DNA of 64,000 nucleotides from Panicum virgatum. Lineage: Eukaryota; Streptophyta; Magnoliopsida; Poales; Poaceae. The stretch is from the NCBI RefSeq assembly GCF_016808335.1, contig NC_053149.1:31121339-31185338 (forward strand), read 5' to 3'. Numbering within the stretch: the first letter of the stretch is position 1; each line of letters begins with the position of its first letter. Positions 45,609 through 57,598 of this stretch are shown here, piece after piece. Position numbers and translations under genes: made by a program. A model generated the notes under the pieces. It had not been told where the DNA came from. It did no database searches and saw only the letters and a program-made list of their open reading frames with translations.

Positions 45609-48600
45609 TGAACTGGGTTTCCCAAAGCAGAACCCGACTCCCTTTGTCATCATGGTAGTCCCTGGATCAGTAGCTATCACATACAGAACTCATTTCAACT
45701 ACATATCACAGTCATACTTATCGATAGAAGTCATTAAATGGGTTTAATTACACATGATCCAGAGGATCTGCAGTACGATTATCAAAGAACAAGCCCCTTG
45801 GGCTAAAGGAAAATAAACAGAACTCGGAAGCGTAGCTTGTCTTCTGGGCATCCATCATCTACAGGCTTTTATTCCACCACAGGCAACTCGAGCGTAGCAC
45901 AATCCATCCTTAGCATCCTTTATCATTGTCCAACTTGATCTTCGAATTGGATCCTGCATCTAACAGACTATCCCCAAGGATGGGATAGGCTCACGTCACC
46001 ATCTGAATGCATCTTTAAGTGGAATGCACGGGTATAAAAGAGTAGCCAAGGATAGGAAGGGGTTTCCTACGCAACAACAGCAAAAACATAGCATCCGCCA
46101 AACTCCTGACGCGGGCCATTTCGGCATCCCGGACTCCCGGCCAATCTCTCCTTCAAACACTCACTCAGTCAGTCAGTCGTTATGAGAACTCCCTCTCCTC
46201 GTACCTCAGCTGCACAACGGCAGGAAGACTCATATCTAGGGGGAGGTAGAAATCTCTCTGGGAAAACTAACTAATGGAAGTAACAAAAAAGTAGGGTCGT
46301 ACATGACCGAGTACGCGGCTATACGTGTAGTTATAACTCTGTAGAGCTTGTACACCTGGACCCACTCGCCACGAGGATAGCCAGTAGCAACTCTGACTAT
46401 CTCCGAAGCACCGGTCTACTGAGAACGCGAACTAGTAGCCCAGGCACCATCCTGCTTTCCCAGGCCTGGGCGCGTCCTTCCACAGGACATCGCCCCGGGA
46501 CTGTGAAGCCTAACATGCGACTCGGGGAATGTGAGGTCAGGACCTCCTCCCCCTACACTGATACCCTGTCCTCCTACAGGCTTGGTGCCACGCTTGCTAG
46601 CTTCGGACCGGATCCTCCCTCATAAAAGATAAGTGGTGTGTACGTTTACATAGTTACCCCAACCGGTTCCTTATATGTTGGGGTAAACATCTTCATCACC
46701 TATGCGTATCTGCCACAACAGTTCGCAATGGGCACCCATCACAAGTCTCGCCCCTCTACTCCTTCAATCCGCCATGTCTTCCCGAAGGAAGGGTTTCCCC
46801 AAGGGAAAACACGCACCCGCCACAAGTGCTCCGCAGGATGTGCCAACGCACTTCCTCGGTCCAGGGTGTGCCCAACACACGCCCCAGCCCCTGATCCGAA
46901 GATCAGGTTAACTCACTCACCCCCAGCTAAAGTCCTAGCCACCAACTTTCACTGAGGTGGATCTCCACTCACGTCAAGACTATATCACATATAACCCTCA
47001 CAACACATGCAAGCATCTCAACCATTCAACATGGTATGAGTAGGAGATCAAGGAGTACAAGTATAAAAGGAGTGCATATAGGTTCATCTTATCAGCAATA
47101 GTAAAGCAATAGCAAAACTAGCAAGCAATGACTACTAGGGTTTCAAATCATAGATGGGCGTGAACCTGGCGTGTCTTCGTAGTCCTCCTGGGCCTCCGGG
47201 GTCTCCTCATCGTCTGGGACGTCCCTCGACTTCTCAGCAATAGGTCTTATTCGTAATTACGTATAAATGTAGGGAGCAAAGTGCAAATATGCACAAACTT
47301 CTCAAATAAGACCCAAATAGCACCCAAAACCTATTCTAAAGTTAGATCATGTTTTTAGAAAAATTATGAAACTTGTTTCATAATTTTTGGAGTTAAAATG
47401 GATTTATTATGAATTTTGAAGTTTAAATCTATTTTTGAAAATATTAAATGAATTTCAGAAAAATAAAAACACACAGGCTGACATGTAGCAGCCTCTGGGC
47501 GCACCACGTGTCATGCTATGTCAGCATGACGTCAGCACGGGGCCAGCCTTTTGCTGACATCAGCATGGCTATTGCTGACGTAAGCGTTGAGTCGATCAAT
47601 GTTGACCAAGTCAACGGGTCAGTGGCCCCACCTATCAGCCTCATGCCAGAGGCTGACGTGTGGGTCCTGCGTGTCAGCCGGGTTAAAAGGTAAAAGAAAA
47701 AGAGAAGGCTTGGCTGGGTATTGGGCTAAAAGAAGATGGGTCAACTCGGCTCGGCCCACACGGCTCGGCTCAGCTTAGGTGATCGGCTCAAAGGCCTCGG
47801 CTCCGTTTGGTGGACCGGCTTAGTTCGGCCCGAGAGCCAACCGGCTAAAAGAGGAAGCTTGGCGGGTTGAGGGGAAAATGGGCCACGACCCAGTTGGCTC
47901 CTTTCCTTACTCTTCCCTCTCCCACTCCGTGGCTTACACAAGTTGGGCCCGCCGGTCGGCGGCTCGCCCCTATACTGACAGGCAGGGCCCGTTGGTCGGT
48001 GGGTGCGGGATTCGATGTGGCTGAGTCGATCCGGTGCGACATGGAGGTGTGTGTGTGTGCGTGTGTGTGGTGGAGTGCTGCGTCGACGGTGGCAGCGGCG
48101 GTCTTCTTCCTGGCAGCGGCGGCGGTCTTCGGCGACAGTGGCGATCTGGCGAAGTGGTCTGGCGTGGCGGCCTTCTCCTCCCCTTCTTGCGACAGTGATT
48201 TCTTCTGCTCCTCTCCCTTGGTGGTGACGACGGCAACATCTGGTCGGTGAGCGGCGGGTCGACGGCAGCGGAGGGTCGGCGAAGGGAGTGGTGGCGTGCG
48301 CGGCGGCCTGGACGAGGTGGGATCGGGGCAGCGGCGGTGGCTTGGACGGGGGTGAGACTAGGGCACTGGCGGCGGCCTAGCGTGCTCCATCATCTTCCTC
48401 GACGGCGGCGACTCTTTCCCTTCCTCTGTTCTTGAAGCATCAATGGCGAGGCGGCGACGAGAAGCGGGCGTGTGCAGCAATAGGTCCAAAGGCGCATCCT
48501 TTGGCCGCCTTGGCTGTATGGGCACATAGTGCCATGGCGTCGGCGTGCCTAAGGCCAGCGGAGCGGCTCTGCTCTGTTGAGGTAAGGCCGCACGGAGCTC

Positions 48601-50112
48601 GGTGAGCATCGGGCATACCCGAGGCGGGTCAAGGTCGGTCTTTGTGTCGGCGCGGGGATGTGCATTCGCGCGAGGACCCCTGGTGACCCTGGAACGCGGC
48701 GTGTCCATGTCGTGTGCCGTGCACTAGTGTTCTGGGTTCGCGGTGCGATGCGGCAACGGCGTTCTACGGCAGGGCAATATGTGTGGAGGGTCCAGAGACG
48801 TGGTTCGGGGCCGAAGCATCATCGGCGTGCGAGCACATGCGGGGCATGGCTACGGCAAGGCCGTGACGCGACAGAATGCAGCGATGGAGAGGCGTTCAAG
48901 CAGGCATGATGTAAAACAGGGGCGATCGGCGGCGGCTCACTAGTCAGGCCTGAAGACGATGTGCTTGGTGCCGTGGTGAGTCGACGCGGGCAAGGGTGAG
49001 GTCGTGCAGTGCCGTGAGGATTTGCTGTCGTTGTCGATCAGGCGCATGCGCAGTGGTGCGCCCTCGGCGGTGAGATCCCGTGCGGGATTGATGACGTTCC
49101 CCTTTTGGTGCTCCACGATGTCCTCCTCCTAGTGCTTCTCCTTGCGTGGCTTCACCTCTCTCCTTCTCGCACGATCGCAGCGTGGACTCTGGTGACGATC
49201 TCCTCCCCAGCTCCTCCTTACCTTCGTGGCTCCCTCTCTGCTCCCAAATTAGTGGCAGTGGCCAAGGGGGTGCTTGAGGGTTAGGGCTCCAGGCGACAGG
49301 CAAGGGCTTTATAGGCGAGTGCGCAACGACCCGAATGGCGAGAGGCATCGATTCCAGGGCGTCCATAGGATGGGTGCGCATGGCGGCCATCTTGCGGCGC
49401 CGCGCCTAGGTCTGAGCACACGAGCCAGGTCATGGTGGTGTGGAAAGGCGGCGGCGGCAAGGGATGTGTGCGCAGCCACGCGAGGCGTAGCGGGGCGCGG
49501 CTCCTATAGTGGCGCCAGTAAGTCGGCCCAGGGAGAGGCTACGCGCAGACTAGAGGAGGAGGGTGGTTGGAGGTAGAAGAAAAGGCCGACAAGCGGGGCC
49601 CGCTTGTCATAGACCCAAAGCGAGAGAGGGTTAGATGGGGCTCGGGTGAACACAGGCAAAGGGCGATGGGGGAGGCTGTCGCGTGCTGGGCCTGTTGGGC
49701 CGCGCGGAGAGGGCCATGACAAGCCGACTTTAGCTTAACAGGCCGAGTGGCCTTGGGTTTGGTTTTGGCCAGGGAGGTTAGGGGTTAGGGAATCAGGCCT
49801 GTTAGCTGTTAAGTGTTTGTATTGTTTGGATTTAAATTGAATGGCTTGGTTCAATTTAAATCCCACTCAAGTTCAAACCAAAACATTTCAAAAGCCAATC
49901 TAAACAAGGCAGAGATTCAAATGAACTCCAAATAAATCATGCTAGCATTAGTAGTCCTTATATTTCAACAAAATTTTATTCTCTAGGAGTTCGAGATGGA
50001 AAAATGAGGTTAACCTTAAGTTACCCTAGCTATTATCACATGCACGCAAAAAGTTTTTGAAAACTCTCATTTTTGGAGTATAACATTTCGTATGAAAATA
50101 CGGGATGTTACA
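45609..50112 (-). mobile_element. 5' LTR of element J (about 4.5 kb, minus strand)
   Basis: On the minus strand it starts TGTAACATCCCG at 50112 and ends AACCCAGTTCA at 45609, next to the PBS. No second copy is in the window, so the left limit rests on the PBS and the right limit on the TGTAACATCCCG start. It has a GC-rich block (47500-49700) and AT-rich ends like the Tekay-like LTRs. Open frames in the GC-rich block occur on both strands and show no domain. Confidence 0.72.
47166..47240 (-). other. Possible acidic exon in the J LTR
   Basis: The minus strand reads VPDDEETPEAQEDYEDT in one open frame, ending near a possible donor CCAG|GTTCAC. The acidic YED-type content recalls the micro-ORF end in the other LTRs. 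There is no second copy to test it. Confidence 0.25.
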
Positions 50113-50173
50113 GTTTTCATCTGGTTTTTCTGATTACAAAGTGTCTGGACAAGATATCACAAAGTGTGAGTTT

Positions 50174-50270
50174 ACTACTCCCTCCGTCGAAGAAAACATT
50201 ATTTATCAACTTGTATTTTGATGTTATTTTCAGCCACTTATATATTATTTTCAGCAAAATGGGACATCCT
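50174..50270. mobile_element. MITE end fragment (Stowaway-like CTCCCTCCGT)
   Basis: TACTCCCTCCGTCGAAG is the common terminal sequence of grass Stowaway-type MITEs. The matching opposite end is not visible before the LINE remnant starts, so the element is truncated. Confidence 0.4.
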
Positions 50271-51390
50271 GTGTCAACCTAAGGATCAGGGGGACTAGGA
50301 TCAATAGTTTGGAATTAAAAAACATAGCTTTGCTTAGCAAGTGGTTGTACCATTTGTTAACAACATATGGTACATAGCAACAGATCTCACGCAACAAATA
50401 TCTAGGGACTAAAGATTGGTACAGGTCCATTGGAATAGTGGATATTCACATTTTTGGGCAAGCTTGATGAAGGTAAAACATGATTTTTTAAGATTCAGAA
50501 CATTCATAATAAAGGATGGGTCTCAAGTGAGATTTTGGGAGGTTACTTGGTTAGGAACTAGGCCTTTACGGGAGCAATATCCACAACTCTATAATATTGC
50601 AAGGAAGAAGCAGGACACCGTGGCTGATGTACTAAGTACACAGATCCCGAACATCTCCTGGCGTAGAGATCTAATTGGCCAAAAGTTGGTGATGTGGAAC
50701 AACCTTGTCTCATGTTTGTCAACTATTGTTCTGGGCCAAGACAGAGATGACTTTAAATGAAAGTTAGATCAGACAGGTGTTTTCTCGGTGAAATCACATT
50801 ATCTGGGTCTAATTAATCAGAACATTCCAAACTTAAATAAGAGGATATGGAAGTTGAAAGCCCCACTCAAGATAAAAATATTTCTCTGGTACCTTAGGCG
50901 AGGTGTAGTTCTCACAAAGGATAATCTTGCAAAACGGAATTCGCAGGGGAATCAACAATGTTGTTTGTCATGAAAATGAAACAATACAATATCTATTTTT
51001 TTAGTGCCGATTCACGAGAGGGGTATGGGCTTTAGTCTATGCGGCTTTGGGCATATCAAAACCTCATAACATGTCTAATATGTTCGGGAGCTGGCTTAAT
51101 GGAATTCCTAAAGATCTCAAACCACTAGTTCTTCTGGGCGCGGCGGCCTTGTGTTGGTCTGTTTGGCTATGCAGAAATTCAGTGGTGTTTGATAACAAAA
51201 AAACTTCCTTTTTGTAGGTTATCTACTCGACAACGTATTGGCTCCGTTCATGGGCTATCCTTCAACAGCATTATTTGCAGGACAAGCTTGTAGCGGGATC
51301 TCACTTCTTGGCGCAGGTGGCCAAGGATTTTTTTTGCCCGAGCATATGGGTGGCGGTCTAGTTTTAGGATTCACAGTCATTAGTGTGTTA
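50270..51390 (+). pseudogene. LINE (L1-type) ORF2 C-terminal remnant
   Basis: Translated pieces match the end of plant LINE reverse transcriptases: a LELKNIALLSKWLYHL-like segment (50306-50365), DGSQVRFWEVTWLGTRPLREQYP (50515-50585), and the zinc-binding RVT tail WKLKAPLKIKIFLWYLRRG ... LAKRN (50848-50940). A cysteine-containing stretch and an ALCWSVWLCRNSVVFD-like segment (about 51150) follow. Stops and small indels break the frame into pieces (50416-50760, 50788-50973). The 5' part (endonuclease, RT core) is missing. No poly(A) tail is visible. Confidence 0.78.
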
Positions 51391-52415
51391 GGCTGTTTCA
51401 TATTCTCTTTTGGGCTGTGTACCGTTTATGCAGAGGCCGGGAATTTTCAAGACAATATATCACGTTGATGTACCGGTCCCCTTTCCCATGACCCCGGCTT
51501 TCACCTCTCACAGATGACCACACAGGAGGCATCAGGACCCGTGTGGTGGCGTATTGGCGAAGAGCTCAAAATGACACAAAGCACTCAAGGAGGGCCATTG
51601 TGTGGTAGATACCAATTTGGGGCAGCAAACGTGTGAGAGGTGGGTGGGTTTATAGCTCATGCTCTGGAGTTTGGACGGGGATGGGTGAGTGGCTGGAGGT
51701 CCACGATAGAAGCGCAGGCAGATGGACGTGGTGTTTATGTTGTCATGCCGACGCATGGGACCAATATGGTGGGGTTGCTTTGGTTTCTCATTGGAGTCGT
51801 CCATGAAAGTTACTACGCGAACAGGAAGGCGAAGGGTTTGGGATGTTTTGGGACCTGGGCAAGCACACGTGGGCGAGTGCACGGGGCGGTCATCCGGCCC
51901 CCGCCATCCGACAGTGGGTCATCCAGCCCCGTCATCCGGCTCTGATTCGGCATTGGGTCATCTGGCCCTGCCGGCCGGTCAAAACCCGAACCATCCGCCG
52001 CTGCACTCCGCACTACTACTATATGAGGGAAAGTATGCTTCTGTCTAAAAGAAACTGATTTCAGCTTCATAAATAAATGTAGCAGGGGAACAAAACAAAT
52101 CAATGTGGTTATGCATGTTCACACTTTTGTAAATTATTACAAAAGTAAACAAAAGCCTATCTTGCCCATACAACTAATTGAGAAAACAAGCCCAATAAAC
52201 AGTTACAACCCTGAGTCAAAAAAGGGCACATAGCAAAGTAGCGTCAGCAGTAACAGTAAAACCTCTCTTACACCTTAATATAATCTGAAAAAGCTCAAGA
52301 AAAGGGCAAGCTGAACATGGCAAACCTGCATCATCTTGCCAAGGCCCATATCATCCCCTTGGATTCCTCCAGTTCCCCTGCAGTGCAGAAGAAAGAGGCA
52401 ACGGAGGCCCTCACG
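51391..52415. other. Stretch without recognised features
   Basis: Mixed sequence. Around 51880-51990 there are several repeats of a TCATCC(A/G)GCC(C)-like motif. The right part (about 52080-52415) could be the 3' untranslated region of the ORF on the minus strand. I see no gene or element ends. Confidence 0.5.
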
Positions 52416-52934
52416 CTACTGGGCGAAAAGCATCTTGAATATATTTCCTAGGAGCTTGTATGGCTTGGATGTTGCAGCAATTCCATTTGGATCCATCTTG
52501 AAGTCCCCTGTCTTCTCCCATCCAACATCCTCAGCATTATTCTCCGCAGCTCTAAGATTCTCCTTCTCTGGACCCAGCTCATCATCTATGGCTATTGCTC
52601 CGCAGCATGGGAGGGCGTCACTGTAGAGGTCGCGGGTGCCGCTGGAGCTAGGCCCGCTACTCGCGGCTTCCTCGACACCTCGACATGGCGGCGTGGTGGG
52701 CAGGCACCGGGAGTTGGCCCAGAGGGGATCACCATAGCAATCGCTCTGTTTGGCACAACGGTGCCATGGAACGGTTCCTGCATCGGCATCCCCTGGACGC
52801 AGGGGACCTGCAGGCTGCTCTAGCATGGTGGAGGTGGAGGTCGAGCAAGGGACGGCACTGCTAGGAACTCCGGCGGCGGCGAGGCCATTTAGATGTAAGT
52901 CGTAAATCCAGTCATAGGCGGCGGCGGGATCCAT
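52416..52934 (-). CDS. Unrecognised 172-codon protein (MDPAAAYDWIYDLHLNG...)
   Basis: An uninterrupted minus-strand frame starts at ATG 52934 in a good context (GCGCCATGGATCC) and ends ...FKMLFAQ. It is not repetitive and has a normal mixed composition. A Ser/Thr/Pro- and Cys-containing middle (SRCLPTTPPCRG, DALPCCGAIAIDDE) precedes a charged part (LGPEKENLRAAENNAEDVGWE). I recognise no domain. No signal peptide or membrane segment is evident. A short upstream ATG out of frame lies about 38 nt before. A copia-type LTR sits about 110 bp upstream, probably in its leader or promoter. It could be a host gene, a gene fragment or part of a larger spliced gene. Confidence 0.5.
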   Translation of the reverse strand: MDPAAAYDWIYDLHLNGLAAAGVPSSAVPCSTSTSTMLEQPAGPLRPGDADAGTVPWHRCAKQSDCYGDPLWANSRCLPTTPPCRGVEEAASSGPSSSGTRDLYSDALPCCGAIAIDDELGPEKENLRAAENNAEDVGWEKTGDFKMDPNGIAATSKPYKLLGNIFKMLFAQ

Positions 52935-53043
52935 GGCGCGACTACAGGGCTGAGGGAGCTTAGTGCCGCCATTGCTGCTGCTTCGATGTTGGTGGCTGGG
53001 GCAGGGGGGAGCCTAGGGGCTTTGTTGGATCAGAGGAAGAGGA

Positions 53044-53481
53044 TGTTGGATTTACAACATGACTTAATCTTAGAATAGTTAGCCTAATTACATGAACACC
53101 TATAAACTGCAAAGAATTAAAACTTATCTGAACTTAAAACTTACATATGGATCTGTAGATCCCCTTAGGGGCGCTGACGACCGCATGCCTGCTCGATGCA
53201 GGCTTGACGACGAGGTACACGGTGGAGGCCTAGGTCTTTAGTGCCACTCACGAGCTAATCTGATCAGAAGGATTAAGGCAGGGTTTCTCTCTTCTACTCA
53301 CCCAGTAAAGGGGTGGCTACCCTACTTATAGCTCGTGGTGGCCTGGGACCTGGCCCATTTAGCTGTTGGATGGGCCCACTGATCATGGGCTAGACTTGGT
53401 CCAACATGGCCCAATTCTTATGGGCAGTTAGTGCTCTCAGGATTAGGTCCTCTTTGACTAAAGACAAGATCAATTCCAACA
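53044..53481 (-). mobile_element. Copia-type LTR (438 bp, minus strand)
   Basis: On the minus strand the sequence GATCAAGGGGGAGAA (PPT) is followed by TGTTGGAATTG (53481). The LTR ends AATCCAACA at 53044. The PPT-LTR join AAGGGGGAGAATGTTGGA is typical of grass copia elements. This makes it a 3' LTR. A second LTR was not found. Confidence 0.75.
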
Positions 53482-55220
53482 TTCTCCCCCTTGATCGTAA
53501 GGCTTATCTTCATCCTTTACTCATAGTAGAAAAACATACGAGGTAACGTGTCACAATAGTCAGTAAACACCATTGCTACTTCATTACCCACAATACATCA
53601 TCCTTCTCCAATTTCTTATACATAATGGGAGATGACCTACTTACTTATGGTCCTCCTGTGCAAATTGTTTTCAACTTCATCATGCGCACTTAGTAATACG
53701 AAAACAAAACTTGTGTTTAGAATCAGGATTTGAGATCTCAATTATCCGAAAATTATAGGTTGTCTCAATTCATAGGCCGGCATAATTTGAGACAAACCAT
53801 CAATTAGGAAAAACTTAACCTGAGTGATGATCAACCTTTAACACTTATATGTTGAGCATTATCTTATATCATAAGAGCATGAGCTTAAATACTATGTATG
53901 ATTCTGAATCTTTATCTCACAATGTTGAGTGTTTGGCAGTACCACTAGACATGTTACTCAAAACTAAACTGCACTTCTTATGGTGATTCTGGAATCAATT
54001 CTTTTAATTCTTAGAAAGTAACTCAATTGATCTCATGCTAAAAACTTAATTCTCAATCTTAATGTCAGATATGGATTGAAACATGCCACAACTGATAATT
54101 GAAATGCTACTTATTTCTTAGTAAGATTGATTGGAGCCTTCCACAATATAGCTCCCCCAGACTCGAGCAAGAGTGAAGACTCATGTGGAATATCTAATAT
54201 CAACACTTCTTGCAAAATTAGCATATGAGTAATCAGCAACCTCATGGCTATCAGATTCTTAATTCGTGAGCATGTAATCCCTTAGGGCTATGCATATGAT
54301 GCAAAACTTTCTTAGGAAATTCTAGGGGTCCAATCCTAGATTGATTTCTGCCAAAATCCCGGTTATAAACATTAAAGGGCGTTTAATAAACATAGATGAA
54401 CTTATCGCCCTTGACCCAAAATAAGCGTGACAGAGTAACACTTACTAAAAATACTCCCATTTTGAGTCAGGCTTAATACTCTCTCTTAGTCAGACTTTGC
54501 AAATCGAGATAATCTGAATACTTGAAGGAGCATAAGCTTCAACTTTTATACAATATCCCTCTTAAATTTACTTATAATATGAATACTTATAGCTCTTGTC
54601 TTGAAAACAAAGAGCAACAAATGTTAAGCAAAATTCAAAATTATTACTTTACTTTAGTCGACACTATCAATTTCCTTATTGCAGTCACTATCGCTTATGT
54701 GAATCTCTTGTGACACACTATTTTGGCTCCTTTAGGAAATCCTTCTTAAAGCATCATATTGACTAACATAAGTAATGAGAAATTGAAAATGATCTCTCTC
54801 TTATTTGGGTGATTGTCCGATGTGTTGCTTAACAAAGTAATGCTCATTTAGTATGTATGTAATAGTACCATCTCAAGTTGGAATCTAATAAAGTTCAATC
54901 AAACACATGTGCAGTTATTCATAATTTGGCAACTTAACAGAACATACTTATTTTCTGTGGTACCAAGTAAAGCACGTGTGCTTATTCTCTAAATTTCCAA
55001 CCATAATTCTTATTTTTAGAAGTGAATTTTGTCAAATTTTCACTTAGCGAGCCAGGCATCTCCATCTTAATGAGACATTCTTATCTCCCCCTCAAATCGT
55101 GAATTTTCCAATAAGATAATTCACATTTTGATGAACTCTCATTAATTCACTTCTAAAGGAAGTATGAAGAATTAACATGCTTACTGCTCCTAATAATATA
55201 GAGAGACATTAATGATGTTT
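53482..55220 (-). other. AT-rich interior next to the copia-type LTR, no coding sequence seen
   Basis: About 1.7 kb of AT-rich sequence with stops in all frames. I see no gag, integrase or RT motifs. It is either the decayed interior of a copia element or a non-coding (LARD-like) interior. The end near 55220 is set by the start of the MULE-like sequence and is approximate. Confidence 0.5.
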
Positions 55221-56462
55221 CTCCACATATCAGGACCATAAAGTCCAAATTACTACCCTGTGTTTTTGCAGAAGTCCGGATAACCCCCTAAGGAATTGTT
55301 TAGTTTACTTTACTATAATGGTTTTCTAAACCAGTGCATTAACACCTTTTGGCACTAAACTAATATGGTTTTGGTGACATGGAGGTGGTCTTGCAAATAA
55401 TTAAGCCACATAAGCTGGATGACATGGCCAAAAATTCCTAGCGCCTCCTTTTCCCCTATCTGTGACCACTCCCCTGCCTCATGGAAAGCCATCGCGACTC
55501 CGCCTGGCTGCGGACGGATCCTGGTGCCGACTCAGGAAGCGATCACGGCACAGCGGAGGTGATCGGCAGCGATGAATTTCTTGAGGTGCATACCCCCTAC
55601 TGCTACCTGCCATGCCCGTGCTGTTGTGCCTCCCCATTGTGCTTTGCTCAAGAACTCTTCATCCTGGACTCTGCCCCAGGGTGGATCGATCCAGGTGGTG
55701 AACGGCGGCGATCAGCGGCGATCGCGGCACAACGGAGGTTATCGGCAGCAGTGAACTTCTCGAGGTGCGTACCTCTCCCCTGTAGAACTAGCACCTTGGT
55801 TGAATTTTGCTTCACAAGGCTAGGGTTTCTGTATGTGTAATTGTAGATGGGTTTGTTATTTATTGCATTTCAGGGCAATGGATTCTAGAGATGTATTGGC
55901 AATTAGATTTCATGTTGGGGGAAGGTTTGATTACGATGGCTACAACGTGAACTACATAGGTGAAACATTTGTTGGATTATCTCACTTGGATAGGGATAAG
56001 ATATCTTTGATAGAAGTTAGAGGATTTCTGTCAGATCATGTGACATTTGGCGAAGATGATGATGTGCAACTTCACTGGCTGTTTCCTGGAAAAGATCTAA
56101 AAAATGGTTTGAGGCCTCTAAATGATGATAAGACATGTCAGTTCATGTCTGATTGCATTACAGGTAATGGTGTTGCTGAAATTTATGTGGACATTCACAA
56201 GAGTGATGCAGGTGCAGAGCAAGGTGAAGAACAACTAGATGTGTCTTATCCTACAAAGAGCAGTCCAATGGTGAATGCTGCTGGAGATGGAGATGGGCAA
56301 GGTGGTGTTGATGGTGATGCTGACTGGGATGGAGATGTTGAAGGGTGCTCATAAGGATTTGACCCTGATGAGGAGGAAGCTGAAACAGAGTCTGATGAAG
56401 AATATGTCGATGGTGACAGTTCAGTTGGTGATGAAGAGGCAGATGAGTTCAGGACAATTGCT
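55220..56462 (+). mobile_element. MULE K: 5' fragment of a Mutator-like element
   Basis: It comprises a possible TIR region (55230-55440), a GC-rich leader and the PB1-like start of a transposase. The transposase body and right TIR are missing; the coding similarity stops near 56462. The leader contains a 54-nt duplication: 55541-55594 and 55720-55773 both read GAT...GGCAC..CGGAGG...GAGGTGC.TACC. Confidence 0.6.
55877..56461 (+). pseudogene. MULE K transposase N-terminus (PB1-like domain)
   Basis: From MDSRDVLAIRFHVGGRF, about 95 residues match the PB1-like domain found at the N-terminus of many plant Mutator transposases (YVDIHK-type end; LHWLFPGKDL corresponds to YWLLPGKSL in MULE L). An acidic Asp/Glu/Gly-rich linker follows. 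A TAA at 56352-56354 or a frameshift breaks it; the acidic text continues in another frame to EEADEFRTIASLN at about 56465. ATG 55877 is preferred over 55833 because homology begins there. Confidence 0.7.
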
Positions 56463-56571
56463 AGTTTAAATAGGGTGACATCTCTCTTTTAAAATGGTGA
56501 CATGGCACCCTATTTAATGTGCATGAAACTCACATGAAACCTCCACTGGGAGTGGCCTAATAGTCGCTCTT

Positions 56572-56846
56572 GGCCCTATTTGGTTTTTGTACCGCAAGCT
56601 ACTGTAGGAACATTAACCATTAATTAGAGGTATTAAATAAAGGCAGTTTACAAAATTGACTTCACAATCCCAGCGCTACTTCGCGAGACGAATTTAATGA
56701 GGCATTTGACCGCACGATTAGAGGATGGTTACTGTAGCATTACTGTAGCCAATCGTGAATTAATTACCGTCATTAGATTCGACGTGCAATGTTGCACCCA
56801 TCTATAAAAAGATTTTACAAATAAACTTTGTTTAATACTCATAAGA
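56572..56846. mobile_element. Grass MITE-like non-autonomous element
   Basis: The sequence GGCCCTATTTGGTTTTTGTA ... GCGAGACGAATTTAATGAGG ... CGCACGATTAGAGG ... CTGTAGCATTACTGTAGCC is a pattern I know from dispersed small elements in grass genomes. It has no coding capacity. Exact ends and superfamily (possibly hAT or PIF type) cannot be fixed here. Confidence 0.45.
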
Positions 56847-56855
56847 TTTTTTTTA

Positions 56856-57003
56856 GAGCAAAAGGCACTTCCGGCCCCTAAACTTTCATTGCTATGTCAC
56901 CCCGGTCCGTGAACTTCTATAGTATATCATTACTGTTCATAAACTCCATTTGGGTGTCAAATTAGCCTCTAACGGGCCTTGTCTCATTAGGCTATTAACA
57001 TAA
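56856..57003 (+). repeat. Left TIR of MULE L
   Basis: About 148 bp, inverted match to 61233-61374 with scattered differences and small indels. Confidence 0.88.
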
Positions 57004-57598
57004 AAAACCCTAGCGCTTAGCACCGATTTAAACAAAGGACACCTGATCAACTATGAATGAACTGCAGTCCAATTCAATTTCGACAGACTACTAGTTCCAG
57101 GAATAAAAAGCAGCAAACTTTGAGCTTCGATTTCAATTTGAATTTTTGTCTTTCTTGTCCAACCACTGATCAAATGGATGCTCTGCATATCCAAAATTAT
57201 TTGTAGAGCAAGAACAACTATAGTTTTCATAGGAATTTCCCCATAATTTAAGCTCACTTTCAGCTCTTAACATTGTTTTTCAATGCTCATAACCCTGAGC
57301 CATTCAGTCTGTCAGGATAACTGAAGCAGCAGGCCACCACTCCATTCTCTTTTCACCACTCACCACAACCGAAATAAGAAATGAAGTGAGCACAGAGCAT
57401 TGACAGCTAAAAAGGACTTTTCATAGAGATAAATGTCAACTTAACCAGTACATAACATAGTGCAGTAAAGATACTTAACATAGTACTTAACATCTGATAC
57501 ATAGTGCATTAAAAGTACTTAACATAGTACTTAACCAGAAAAAAAGATGCATTTGCATACATAGTGAGCAATACTGGTGCACTATAGCTCTTCAGTAA

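Noticed and set aside
47448..49576. Plus- and minus-strand frames in the J LTR
   Set aside because: Composition-driven, no domains, and inside a sequence bounded as an LTR by PBS and terminal TGTAAC.
55481..55840. 119-codon frame before the MULE K PB1-like ORF
   Set aside because: It contains the duplicated leader segment and no domain, and the PB1-like coding sequence begins in another frame downstream.
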